Origin: Streptomyces sp. NBC_01016
Lineage (GTDB): Bacteria > Actinomycetota > Actinomycetes > Streptomycetales > Streptomycetaceae
Length of the DNA stretch: 64,000 nucleotides
Assembly (NCBI RefSeq): GCF_026341035.1
Contig: NZ_JAPEOQ010000001.1
Location: forward strand, 682,001 to 746,000
Reading direction: 5' to 3'
The first letter of the stretch is position 1. Each line of letters opens with the position of its first letter. Made by a program: the position numbers and the translations under genes. The notes under the pieces are model-generated. The model was not told where the DNA came from. It made no database searches and worked only from the letters and a program-made list of their open reading frames with translations. This document shows, one piece after another, positions 34,535 through 42,474 of this stretch.

Positions 34535-35266
34535 CTACTCAGAGTGACCTTCCGGCGCATACTGGGCGGCGATCGGGTCGACGATCCCGGCCACCTCGCG
34601 GTGCAGCCGCGCCACGTCGTCGACCGGGAGCCGGGTCCAGCCCAGGCCGCCGATCATGGAGGTCATCACCTTCAGACGGGCATCGAGGCCCTCCTCGCCG
34701 GACCACAGGAAGCGGCGTGAGAGCAAATGCATGGCCGCGTAGCCGAGGATGTAGGCGCGCAGGGCGTCCACCGCCACGGCCGGTTCGACCTCGGCGTTCC
34801 CGAAGGAACCCTCGGCGACGCTGCGCTCCACGGCGTAGCCCACGACCTGCGACATTTGCGCCTCGACCAGGTCACGCCGCTTGAGTCGCTCCTCGGACGC
34901 GACCTTGCAGACGGCGTCGGTGCGGGCGGTGATGCTGCACTCGAAGAGCACCGGCGCCACCTCCGCGTGCCGCATGTAGGCGAGTGTCATGCCGTACACG
35001 GCACGGGCCCCACCCCATGGCAGATCGGCGATCGCCTGGAAGTAGCGCAGCTGACGCCGTGCGCTCTCCGCGGAGAGCTCGATGAGCAGGTCTTCCCTGC
35101 AGGTGAAGTGGTTGTAGACGGTGCCTTTGGAGTACCCGGCCTCATCGGCCAGCTTCCCCAGCGTCAGATTGTGGAACCCGTCCCTGCACACCATGTCGAG
35201 CGCGACGTACACCAGCTTCTGGTCACGCTCCGCAACTTCCTGGGCCTTACGTTGAGTCGTTCGCAT
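34535..35266 (-). CDS. TetR-family transcriptional regulator
   Basis: A 243-residue TetR protein. The HTH is in FHNLTLGKLADEAGYSKGTV then YNHFTCREDLLIELSAESAR; the C-terminal ligand domain is helical. ATG at 35266 (MRTTQRKAQEVAERDQ) is preferred although the frame opens at a TTG at 35287: a -10 CATAAT ends six bases before the ATG, so the transcript is probably leaderless. It is transcribed in the same direction as the operon it probably controls and ends 160 bases before it. The palindrome in both promoters supports autoregulation plus control of the operon. Confidence 0.9.
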   Translation of the reverse strand: MRTTQRKAQEVAERDQKLVYVALDMVCRDGFHNLTLGKLADEAGYSKGTVYNHFTCREDLLIELSAESARRQLRYFQAIADLPWGGARAVYGMTLAYMRHAEVAPVLFECSITARTDAVCKVASEERLKRRDLVEAQMSQVVGYAVERSVAEGSFGNAEVEPAVAVDALRAYILGYAAMHLLSRRFLWSGEEGLDARLKVMTSMIGGLGWTRLPVDDVARLHREVAGIVDPIAAQYAPEGHSE

Positions 35267-35271
35267 GGCTG

Positions 35272-35301
35272 CATTATGAATGACCAACAGTCAAAGTTCG
35301 A
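35272..35301 (-). promoter_or_regulatory. TetR gene promoter with operator
   Basis: TGACCAACAGTCA (plus 35281-35293) is a TGAC-N5-GTCA palindrome. On the minus strand it lies between a -35-like TCGAAC and the -10 CATAAT, 17 bases apart. The ATG follows six bases after the -10, indicating a leaderless mRNA. Confidence 0.65.
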
Positions 35302-35384
35302 CACTCGGTCAAAGCTGGGTCAAGCTTTATTGGGGAGATCCTGAAACGGCGCGGGCCCGCCTCCACCACACTCCGAACAACAGA

Positions 35385-35418
35385 AAACCCCAGGTCAGAA
35401 GAGTCTGACCTGGGGTTT
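35385..35418 (-). terminator. tRNA-type terminator left of the mobile region
   Basis: AAACCCCAGGTCAGA and TCTGACCTGGGGTTT form a perfect 15-bp stem with a four-base loop. The same hairpin design stands beside the intact tRNA-Thr at 53028-53063 and, shorter, at 38949-38980. This copy is probably the original chromosomal terminator of the tRNA gene. Confidence 0.8.
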
Positions 35419-35420
35419 CC

Positions 35421-35469
35421 CAGTCTGAGCCGCCTTCGGGATTCGAACCCGAGACCTACGCATTACGAG
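35421..35469 (-). repeat. att site copy A (tRNA-Thr 3' end)
   Basis: 49 bases identical to 53064-53112, from just beyond the tRNA 3' end through the T-arm to the anticodon loop. The 43 bases at 35427-35469 are also identical to 38986-39028. It is not a tRNA gene: the 5' half is missing. It is the outer left attachment site. Confidence 0.9.
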
Positions 35470-35584
35470 GGCCTGCAAGATCGTGGCGGGTGGTGCCGGT
35501 GCGTGCCACCGGATGATGTCTCAGCTGGTCAGGAGCGTACGACTATGACCGCCATGACTGCTGATCCGGCCTCGTGCCGCCCAG

Positions 35585-35608
35585 TCCGCTCACGCAGCGC
35601 TCACGCAA
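35585..35608. repeat. Possible integrase arm site (left)
   Basis: A 24-base sequence containing two GCTCACGCA units in tandem. It recurs with one mismatch at 38872-38895 near att copy B, and its first ten bases recur at 39187-39196. Such repeats beside att cores often bind integrase or excisionase. Confidence 0.5.
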
Positions 35609-35634
35609 ATCGCCGGGGCTCGCCGGCGTGAAGC

Positions 35635-36201
35635 TCAGATCCGCCCGAGGTCGACCTCGACCGGAAAGGGCGCCGAGACCTTGACGACACCGGTGAACAC
35701 GCCCCCGTCCCGGTAGGCCCTGGTAGCCGGGTCAAGCACGTACGTGTACACCAGCGGAACCCCGGTCGCGGCCTGCTCGACCCGCCAGTAGAAGGCGATA
35801 CCGGCCTTCGCGTACTGGTCAGTCTTCACGATCCGATCGGTGGTCTCCGACCCTGGCGAGACGACCTCGACGACCAGCAGCACATGCTCCGGCCGGGTGG
35901 GCGAGATGTCGATCGTGTCCGCGCGATACACCACAACATCCGGACGCCGATTGGTCAGCGGAACATCCTGCAGACGGACATCGAAGTCGGTGTCGGCGTT
36001 CCACTCCGGCCCCGCATCAGCCTCCAAGGCATTCGCCAGCATCCGGGCAAGCCGGTTATGACGCTTGGATGCGCTGGGACTCACGACGACCATCCCGTCC
36101 ACGATCTCGATCCCCGCACACTGCTCCTCGGACCAGGAGTCGTACTGCTCCGCCGTGATCTGCTCATGCATCCACGCAGGAGCCACCGTCTCGGCAGTCA
36201 T
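35635..36201 (-). CDS. Uma2-family (DUF820) PD-(D/E)XK protein
   Basis: A 188-residue member of the Uma2 family, putative PD-(D/E)XK restriction-like endonucleases very common in Streptomyces. Motifs: IVDGMVVVSPSASKRHNRLA, RRPDVVVYRADTIDIS (the PD motif) and VLLVVEVVSPGSETTDRIVK (ExV-K catalytic core). ATG at 36201 with AGGAGG upstream; the frame is open to 36309 without a good start. Role unknown; possibly DNA processing or defence. It is the leftmost gene of the remnant element. Confidence 0.88.
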   Translation of the reverse strand: MTAETVAPAWMHEQITAEQYDSWSEEQCAGIEIVDGMVVVSPSASKRHNRLARMLANALEADAGPEWNADTDFDVRLQDVPLTNRRPDVVVYRADTIDISPTRPEHVLLVVEVVSPGSETTDRIVKTDQYAKAGIAFYWRVEQAATGVPLVYTYVLDPATRAYRDGGVFTGVVKVSAPFPVEVDLGRI

Positions 36202-36282
36202 GACCCACCTCCTGGACACCATGCGAGCGGGACCGATCCCGCTGGGATCAGAGTACTGTCCCGGATCCGCCAGCATCTGGTA

Positions 36283-36585
36283 ATGAAGCTCCCCCCGCGG
36301 TTGGGACACGCTCCTCGCCCGCGGCTACAAGAGGACGACGTTCCGGAGTGGTCGGACCGGATCAAGGCCAACGTGGCCGGCGAAGTCCGGCGAAGAAGGA
36401 AGGAGATGGGGTGGAGCGCACAGGACCTGGCGGATCAGTGCTCGCGGCTCGGGCATCCCATCCCGCGCAACGTGATCGCCAACATGGAGTCCGGGCGCCG
36501 GGCCAACCTACCCCTGGTGGACGTCCTGCGTCACCCGAAGGCTGAACCTTCCGGGGAAGTCCAGAACGTCACGGTCGGCCCGTAG
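36283..36585 (+). pseudogene. Truncated XRE-type helix-turn-helix gene
   Basis: An open frame of 100 codons whose middle reads IKANVAGEVRRRRKEMGWSA, then QDLADQCSRLGHPIPRNVIA and NMESGRRANLPLVDVL. This is the usual Streptomyces phage/ICE-type HTH with its conserved Asn/Met-Glu-Ser-Gly. The homology stops abruptly after LVDVL; the last 18 codons are the antisense of the end of the convergent immunity gene. So the 3' part was lost in a rearrangement. The frame has no clear ribosome-binding site. Confidence 0.7.
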
Positions 36586-37034
36586 GCCCCGTCCTCCTCG
36601 TCGCTCACTTCCACAGTGATCTCGCGACCCGGGTAACGCGAGGAGAGGATTCCCTGCCAGCACTCTCCCAGCGCCAATGCGAGTTGGGGCAGCTCTTCCC
36701 CAAGCTGATCTTCATCCGTCAATTCGATGTTGTTGAATGTGCCCCACAACTCGACGTGGTTGACGACGGCCTCAATTCGCTTCCGATCGCCATCAAGACT
36801 TGTGAACCAGTCGTCGACAGTGCTCTGACGGAAGCGCTCTTTGAGGAAAATACAACCGCGGTACTCGACCGTTTCGGGGCAAAAAAGCCAGGCCGCGGCC
36901 AGAACAAATCGAAGACCATCCTCAAAGTCGAGGTAATTGTCCGGATCGAGTTCCTCATTCTTCCATTCGGTGCGCCATTTCTTGAAGAAAGCCGGCAGTT
37001 CACGCTCGGACCATGACGGTTTGATGCTACTCAC
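36531..37034 (-). CDS. Putative immunity protein of the adjacent toxin
   Basis: A 167-residue acidic, cytoplasmic protein (MSSIKPSWSERELPAFFKKW at the start, VEVSDEEDGAYGPTVTFWTS near the end). I do not recognise its family. Its GTG start overlaps the true stop codon of the frameshifted toxin (GTGA), so the two were translationally coupled, the normal arrangement of a toxin and its immunity protein. Acidity and size fit an immunity role. GC content is lower than in neighbouring chromosomal genes. Its 3' end overlaps the truncated XRE frame. Confidence 0.7.
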   Translation of the reverse strand: MSSIKPSWSERELPAFFKKWRTEWKNEELDPDNYLDFEDGLRFVLAAAWLFCPETVEYRGCIFLKERFRQSTVDDWFTSLDGDRKRIEAVVNHVELWGTFNNIELTDEDQLGEELPQLALALGECWQGILSSRYPGREITVEVSDEEDGAYGPTVTFWTSPEGSAFG

Positions 37035-38276
37035 GGGATCTCCCAGGGGAACGCGGTACGCACGTCCTTCGACTCACCCACATAGACTTGCCCGGTCTTA
37101 GGGTTGGTATTGTGCGACATTTTTACGACGTGTGGTGTGTCTACTCCGTTGTGCGAGGCCCCCTCGCTGCAAGGCGCGACCTTCGGAATCATAAGTGGAG
37201 TAGCTGGTCACCTTTCCTGACTGGGGGTCGGTCTTGTACATGGTCCCGTTCGCCGGACCGTTCACCTTCGGAAGTTTGTGGCCTCCGCGGCCGGCGCCGG
37301 TACCAGTGCCCTCGTATTTCTGACCATTCTTGATCAGCTCGGACGCCGGCTGCTGTGCGGAGCCGCTGGCACCGGATCCCTCGCTGTTCATCCGCAGGGG
37401 TTCGACCTTGGAATCGCTCCCGGCATGCTGGGCCAGGTCCATGGCTCCAGCTCCCGCCACACCCACGCCTGTGGCTATTCCAGCAGCGGAGACGGCGTTG
37501 AGTGGGACACCGGCGACCGCGCCGACGCCGGTGGCGTCCAAGGCGACGCCAAGCCCTTCACCACCCGCGCTGAGCCCGGTCAGGAGCACGCCACCGAGCA
37601 TCGCGGCACTGTCGCCCGGATGCTGGATCATCGCGTTGCCGAAGGAGGCGAGATCGTTGACGACGACCTTGCCCACGTCCACGGCCCCTTCACCCACATC
37701 GCTGAAGAAGTCACCGACCTGGGACCAGAACCCCGGCTTCTCAGGGGCTGACTCGGTCGCCTTCTTCACCAGCGCTGTCGCGGTGTGCCCTGCGCCGTCC
37801 ACGTTGCCGCGAGCGGTCTCGAGAGTCCCGCGGGCGGCTGCACGGTCGGCTTCCCCGGGATCATGAAAGGGGATCTCGGTCTCGTCCCCTTTGCTGCGTG
37901 CCTGATTGACTTGCTGAGTGTGGGCCTTGCCTGCGGCTGCCGTCGTGGCTTCGCCACGCGCGAACTGGGATATGGCTTCCTCTGCGCGCTGCTGGGCTGC
38001 GCGCAGGGTGTAGCTGTAGTCGTACAGGGCGTTCGCGGCAGCGTGGAAGTTGTCGCCGGCCTTGACCCACCTCGATGGCTCACCATGGAAACGATCGCGG
38101 AAGGCGTCACCCGCCGGACCTCTCCACCCGTCTTCGGTCTCGATCTTCGCCAGTCCCTCGCCGGCCTCGATGAGAACATCGCCGTAGGCGAGAAGAGACT
38201 GAGCGGTCGTATTCAGAGCATCGGGTGTGCCGGGAACAAGATCACGGGGGTTCGACGTCTCCCCGAGCTCGGCCAT
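37031..38276 (-). pseudogene. Polymorphic toxin with C-terminal frameshift
   Basis: The first 370 or so residues are intact: a WXG-like helical N-terminus (EDGWRGPAGDAFRDRFHGEP), a coiled middle and a hydrophobic Gly/Ala-rich part (AMLGGVLLTGLSAGGEGLGV). The C-terminal toxin module starts about MYKTDPQSGKVTSYSTYDSE. After ALQR a run of five C (37159-37163, plus strand) shifts the frame, and the open frame ends at 37098. Skipping one base restores GASHNGVDTPHVVKMSHNTN, then PKTGQVYVGESKDVRTAFPW and EIP-stop at 37031. That tail matches what I remember of polymorphic toxin type 24. The shift is either a real inactivating mutation, phase variation, or a sequencing error in the run. Confidence 0.75.
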
Positions 38277-38602
38277 CAGGACGCCCCCGGATCGGACCCA
38301 GTCGAGGACTGAAGAATGCCCTGAACAGAGAGTTGGATGTGTTCCTCAGCCTTTTCGTAGCTGTTGACGCAGTGCGTCAGCCGGTCAGAGACCTCTGCGC
38401 CATCGGTGGCCAGGTGCGAGACGCCGATGTTCCACCGATCGCAGAAATCGGCGACCGCTGATGCCAGTTCGTCGTGGCCGAAGGCGTCCTTGGGAGCATC
38501 GATGTCACTCACCTTCTTGGTGGCCATCGCGTCCAGAGTGGTGGTAATCCCGGTTGCGGCCTTGCGAAGTGCATCAAGGTCCACAGAGAACCCTTCTGAC
38601 AT
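38276..38602 (-). CDS. WXG100/ESX-like helper protein of the toxin operon
   Basis: A 108-residue mostly helical protein (FSVDLDALRKAATGITTTLD to YEKAEEHIQLSVQGILQ). The heptad-rich two-helix pattern and position directly before a WXG-type toxin suggest a type VII secretion partner or chaperone. Its stop overlaps the toxin start by ATGA. Similar gene pairs are common in actinobacterial polymorphic toxin loci. I could not identify a secretion signal YxxxD with confidence. Confidence 0.75.
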   Translation of the reverse strand: MSEGFSVDLDALRKAATGITTTLDAMATKKVSDIDAPKDAFGHDELASAVADFCDRWNIGVSHLATDGAEVSDRLTHCVNSYEKAEEHIQLSVQGILQSSTGSDPGAS

Positions 38603-38985
38603 GTTCCATCCCCTCCCCCGTGCTCAGCACCTGGCAGTCACCTGACACGAACCCATCAAGGATCGCGAACAACTGGGCAGGCTAGCAGCGGAGCCTTCGA
38701 GGAATCGCACAAGGATCCGGATGGGCCTGATGCCGCTTGGGAGACGAGTGCGGTCGCGCGGCCTGGGTGGCCGATGTGGCCATGCCGCCACGGGGAACGA
38801 CCGAGCTGGCGCCTACGTCATTGCCTCATGCCGACCAGCAGCGCTCCGTCGGCCTGGCACTTCGCACCCCTTCCGCTCACGCATCGCTCACGCAAGCACT
38901 CCCACGGCATCCCCGTCGTGCGACTCGGCATGCCCTGGACATGAAAAAACCCCAGGTCACGGCGAGTGAGTCCTGGGGTTGATCC
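38603..38985. other. Gene-free end of the remnant element
   Basis: No gene with good start or codon use is seen in this 383-base stretch. It contains an arm-like repeat at 38872-38895 and an imperfect CCCCAGG...CCTGGGG hairpin (38950-38977), the counterpart of the terminator next to the other two att copies. Confidence 0.7.
38872..38895. repeat. Possible integrase arm site (middle)
   Basis: A 24-base copy of 35585-35608 with one mismatch, carrying two GCTCACGCA units, 91 bases left of att copy B. Confidence 0.5.
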
Positions 38986-39028
38986 GAGCCGCCTTCGGGA
39001 TTCGAACCCGAGACCTACGCATTACGAG
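38986..39028 (-). repeat. att site copy B (tRNA-Thr 3' end), junction of two elements
   Basis: 43 bases identical to 35427-35469 and 53070-53112. It is at the same time the right end of the remnant element and the left end of the complete element. The flanking bases differ on both sides from those of copies A and C. Confidence 0.92.
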
Positions 39029-39263
39029 TTGTCGGATCTTGGTCCGGGGGCGTCCGCACCTGTACAGAACCGCAGATCAGCGGCGGCTTTGGATGACGGC
39101 GGCACGATGCGGACGGCTACGGAAGTAGCGCCAACCGAGACCACAAGTGAGACCTGGTCGGCATAGGTCGCCACCTGTGCTGACGCTCCGCTCACGTTCA
39201 TCGGCGTTGTCGATCCAACGGTATGGGCGAGGACCGATGGATGCCAGAAGCCGTTGAACGCTC

Positions 39264-39476
39264 TCAACTCAGGGTATTGACAGCAAGGGCAAGCAAAGCC
39301 GTCAGCACAGTCATCGTGGTCGCGAACGCGACTCCTGCGCTCCGCACCGCTCCCGCCACCGATTCACCCTCAAGCCGCGCTAGAAGGCCGGTCAAGGCCG
39401 CCACAAGTGTCGCGACGACTCCTCCGGCGAGAACACATAGGACGAGCAGGCTCAGTGTCTCAACAGTCGAGTTCAT
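39264..39476 (-). CDS. Small membrane protein next to the NACHT gene
   Basis: A 70-residue protein starting MNSTVETLSLLVLCVLAGGV, with two hydrophobic helices (the second in AGVAFATTMTVLTALLALAV). ATG at 39476 has GGAAGGAAG upstream; the frame is open to 39596. It is divergent from the HTH-NACHT-LRR gene with about 105 bases between starts. Function unknown; a two-helix membrane protein next to a STAND ATPase could be a partner effector. The 39029-39263 stretch beside it holds no gene. Confidence 0.65.
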   Translation of the reverse strand: MNSTVETLSLLVLCVLAGGVVATLVAALTGLLARLEGESVAGAVRSAGVAFATTMTVLTALLALAVNTLS

Positions 39477-39582
39477 GGGCTTCCTTCCGTTACAGCAGAT
39501 GCGATGCAGCAGAGACTGAGCCAAAGCGCATACACGGACGTTCACGCTGAACGAAGATGAACAGATCGACACACACGGTGGG

Positions 39583-42474
39583 GTGGGCATGGGCACACAG
39601 AACTCTCGGCATGAGGCTCACCAAGATCACGAGGTAGCGCTCCAGCGGCTATCGGAGAGCCTCAGGCGCCTGCGGGCCGAGCGTCGGATCCCTGTAGCCG
39701 CACTGGCTAGTAGGGCTGGACTGAGCCGAACGACTGCCAGCAAAGCCTTGAATGGATCATCCATCCCCACAGAAGAAACCGTGACCACCCTGGCACGAGC
39801 GCTGGGCATTGATCCACGACCACTCCTAGATATGCGAAGGCAAGCACTTCCGCCAAGCAAGCCAAAGCCCACAGTGCAAAAAAAGGAATTGCCGAACACT
39901 CAAGAATGCCGCACGAAAGAATATTTCGAGGAGCAGTACGCTAGATACATCGATAATCGATGGGGGAAACTATCAATTATCGGCATAGATATTAACCATC
40001 CGGGGCGACACTCCTGGCCTCTTGACACCGCCTACTTGAGTCTCAGCTTAGGCGCAACGGATGAAATCCCAGACTCTCGAGATGAGAAGCCAGGGAAACG
40101 AAGGCCTCCAAATGAAATTCGAATAGAGCAAGCCCTAGTCGAGCGACGCAGGTTGTTGATCCGCGGCCTCGCTGGCTGCGGAAAAACGACACTGCTTCAG
40201 TGGCTCGCGGTCACTGCAGCGCGCGGAAACTTCCCTCAGGAACTGCATCATCTAAACGATTGCGTTCCCTTCCTTCTTCGACTGAGAACCTTGACCCGCA
40301 TTGGCAGCCTTCCCGCGCCCAGCGGTTACCTGAGCGCTGTAGGGTGTCAGCTTGCAGGTGATCAGCCAGCCGGATGGGCCCACAGCGTCTTATCAAGTGG
40401 TCGCGCCCTGGTACTAATAGATGGCGTTGACGAGGTATCACAGGTCCATCGAAATGAAACAAGGGACTGGCTCGAAGAGCTCCTGGCATCCTATCCGGAC
40501 AACCAGTATGTGGTCACAACTCGCCCCACGGCCGTTAACGAGGGGTGGCTATCCGATTCCGGCTTTAGCGAACTAGCCATTCATCCTATGAGTCCTCGTG
40601 ATGTTGCAGTTTTCATTGACCGGTGGCACGAGGCCGCTGCAGTAGATGTCAATGTCGAAGACGAGCGCAAACACCTTAATGAGCTGCGAGAAGACCTTAA
40701 GGATGCCGTGCGCTCTCAGCGGGGGCTAGCCCAACTGACGACTTCGCCGTTACTTTCGGCTCTGGTGTGTGCCCTACACAGAGCCCGCAATGGATATCTC
40801 CCCCACGGCCGCATGGAGATTTACCGAGCAGCACTCGCTATGCTGCTTGATCGTCGCGACCGAGAACGAGGCATTGAAGCAACCGGGATACATCTGAATG
40901 AGCACCAAGCTACACGTTTGTTGCAACGTCTCGCCTACTGGATGGTAGACAACGGTCAAGCAGAAATAAGCCGCGATGACGCGATGCATCATTTGGCCGA
41001 CATTCTACCAAACATGCCCGAGGTCGCCGCCCAGGGTTCCGTTAAACAGATCCTGAGTTACTTGGTCGACCGTAGCGGCCTCATCCGCGCTCCAGACGTT
41101 GACGGTCTGGACTTCGTACATCGAACTTTCCAAGACTATTTGGCGGCAAATTTTGCTGTGGAGCAAAGAAACTTCGGTGCTTTAGTCAACCATGCCGACG
41201 ATGACCGTTGGGAAGACGTGATTCGCATGGCAGTAGCGCACGCAAGCCCTTCAGATGCCAAGCAACTACTCCGCAAGCTGATATCACGGGGTGACCGCTT
41301 CACAGCCAATACAGAACGGCGGCATAGGCTCCATCTTCTAGCAGCGGCCTGCCTTGACTACGCAGTAGAGCTAGATCCAGATACTAGACAAGAGGTGCGC
41401 TCGCGCGCCGAAGCTGTTATTCCACCGAGAAGCCTCAAAGATTCCCGCAGCCTCGCCAAGGTTGGACCATTCATTCTCGACCTACTCCCAGGCCCCGACG
41501 ACCTAGACGACATTCAAGCCGAGGCAGTCGTGCACACGGCTGGCCTACTAGGCGGGGATCAGTCTATGTCTGTACTCAAGCGGTTCCGTACATGCACCAA
41601 GGGGAGAGTCCCTCATTACTTGCAGCTCCATTGGGGACGACACAACGTCAAAGAGTACGCCCAAGATATCTTGCGCCACAATCCGGGAATTGACCATTTA
41701 ACGATTAGCACGTTCGATCAAATCACGGAATTGCGGCACCTGGAGATGCCTCCATCCGTTGCTCTGGAAGGGGACTTTGGGCCGCAGGAGATCGCCGCCT
41801 TGAAGGACGTCGAGCGAATACAGTCGCTGACAATCGGATATAACAATCGACTGGTCGATTTGCAGGTTCTAAGAACTTTCCCGAACCTTCGCCGAATTAC
41901 ACTAGACATCTGCCAGGGAGTTAAAGATACGTCTGCACTCAACTATTCAAGTGTTCAATCGCTGAGCGTATGGAAAGCCAGCACAGAGTGCTTGACCAGC
42001 CTGCCCCGGTTGACGAATCTTCAGGGTTTTCGCATTAACTCGGACAGTCGACATCTCGCATTGTGCGACTTTTTCCCGGCTTCACACATCACTTCTGCTT
42101 ACCTTGGCCCAATGAGTTGCAGAACACTTAAAGGGATCAGCGAGTGGCCAACGATCGAGGACTTTTCGATCATCACCCATCGGCCAATAGAGGGTTTGGC
42201 AGAGTTGGCAAAACTTCCGAATCTCTATTCTCTCGAACTGGGTGGCGCAGCTACGTCGAATATAATTTACCGGATACCCGTGATGGGCATGGTTAGAAAA
42301 CTAACCATTGCAAAATCTGACTTCGTTGACTGTGGCGTATTGGTTGAGAAATTTCCTAACATGCAAGAAATTTGCCTCCCTTCCGATAGTGGTCCGCTTG
42401 ACCTGGCGCCATTGAGTAACATTGAAGGCCTGCTAGTGCGTGCGCCAGGCGTGAGCAGCACTGGGGAGTATTAA
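39583..42474 (+). CDS. HTH-NACHT-LRR protein (NLR-like STAND NTPase), candidate phage-defence protein
   Basis: A 963-residue multi-domain protein. Residues 20-80 are an XRE-type helix-turn-helix (LSESLRRLRAERRIPVAALA). The NACHT NTPase follows, with Walker A G195-T203 (RGLAGCGKTTLLQW) and Walker B ALVLIDGVDEV at 275-285, and VTTRP as sensor. The C-terminal 300 residues show leucine-rich repeats (LTIGYNNRLVDLQVLRTFPN, LRRITLDICQGV). This is the NLR plan of bacterial NACHT defence proteins: a sensor LRR, an oligomerising NTPase and an N-terminal output that here would be DNA binding. GC is clearly lower than in the neighbours and TTA codons occur (for example 40750 and 41182). Start GTG 39583 or ATG 39589. 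Confidence 0.88.
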   Translation: MGMGTQNSRHEAHQDHEVALQRLSESLRRLRAERRIPVAALASRAGLSRTTASKALNGSSIPTEETVTTLARALGIDPRPLLDMRRQALPPSKPKPTVQKKELPNTQECRTKEYFEEQYARYIDNRWGKLSIIGIDINHPGRHSWPLDTAYLSLSLGATDEIPDSRDEKPGKRRPPNEIRIEQALVERRRLLIRGLAGCGKTTLLQWLAVTAARGNFPQELHHLNDCVPFLLRLRTLTRIGSLPAPSGYLSAVGCQLAGDQPAGWAHSVLSSGRALVLIDGVDEVSQVHRNETRDWLEELLASYPDNQYVVTTRPTAVNEGWLSDSGFSELAIHPMSPRDVAVFIDRWHEAAAVDVNVEDERKHLNELREDLKDAVRSQRGLAQLTTSPLLSALVCALHRARNGYLPHGRMEIYRAALAMLLDRRDRERGIEATGIHLNEHQATRLLQRLAYWMVDNGQAEISRDDAMHHLADILPNMPEVAAQGSVKQILSYLVDRSGLIRAPDVDGLDFVHRTFQDYLAANFAVEQRNFGALVNHADDDRWEDVIRMAVAHASPSDAKQLLRKLISRGDRFTANTERRHRLHLLAAACLDYAVELDPDTRQEVRSRAEAVIPPRSLKDSRSLAKVGPFILDLLPGPDDLDDIQAEAVVHTAGLLGGDQSMSVLKRFRTCTKGRVPHYLQLHWGRHNVKEYAQDILRHNPGIDHLTISTFDQITELRHLEMPPSVALEGDFGPQEIAALKDVERIQSLTIGYNNRLVDLQVLRTFPNLRRITLDICQGVKDTSALNYSSVQSLSVWKASTECLTSLPRLTNLQGFRINSDSRHLALCDFFPASHITSAYLGPMSCRTLKGISEWPTIEDFSIITHRPIEGLAELAKLPNLYSLELGGAATSNIIYRIPVMGMVRKLTIAKSDFVDCGVLVEKFPNMQEICLPSDSGPLDLAPLSNIEGLLVRAPGVSSTGEY

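Larger units (their letters stand above)
35288..35634. other. Gene-free junction holding terminator, att site and arm repeat
   Basis: I see no gene in this 347-base stretch. It contains the TetR promoter side, a 15-bp hairpin (35385-35418), the tRNA-Thr 3'-end copy (35421-35469) that marks the left boundary of the mobile region, and a repeat at 35585-35608 that recurs at 38872. Confidence 0.8.
35421..39028. mobile_element. Left element: integrase-less remnant flanked by tRNA-Thr att copies
   Basis: A stretch of about 3.6 kb between identical 43-bp tRNA-Thr 3'-end copies A (35427) and B (38986). It holds a Uma2 protein, a truncated XRE gene, and a WXG/toxin/immunity operon, but no integrase, replication or transfer gene. 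It looks like a cis-mobilisable element formed by accretion: the complete element to its right could excise it, since all three sites share the core. Confidence 0.75.

Noticed and set aside
35421..35469. tRNA gene at the left att copy
   Set aside because: Only the 3' half is present; the bases beyond the anticodon loop cannot form the D-arm or acceptor stem. The same holds for 38986-39028.
38721..38982. Short open frames before att copy B
   Set aside because: No ribosome-binding site, no codon bias and no motif; they overlap the arm-like repeat and hairpin.
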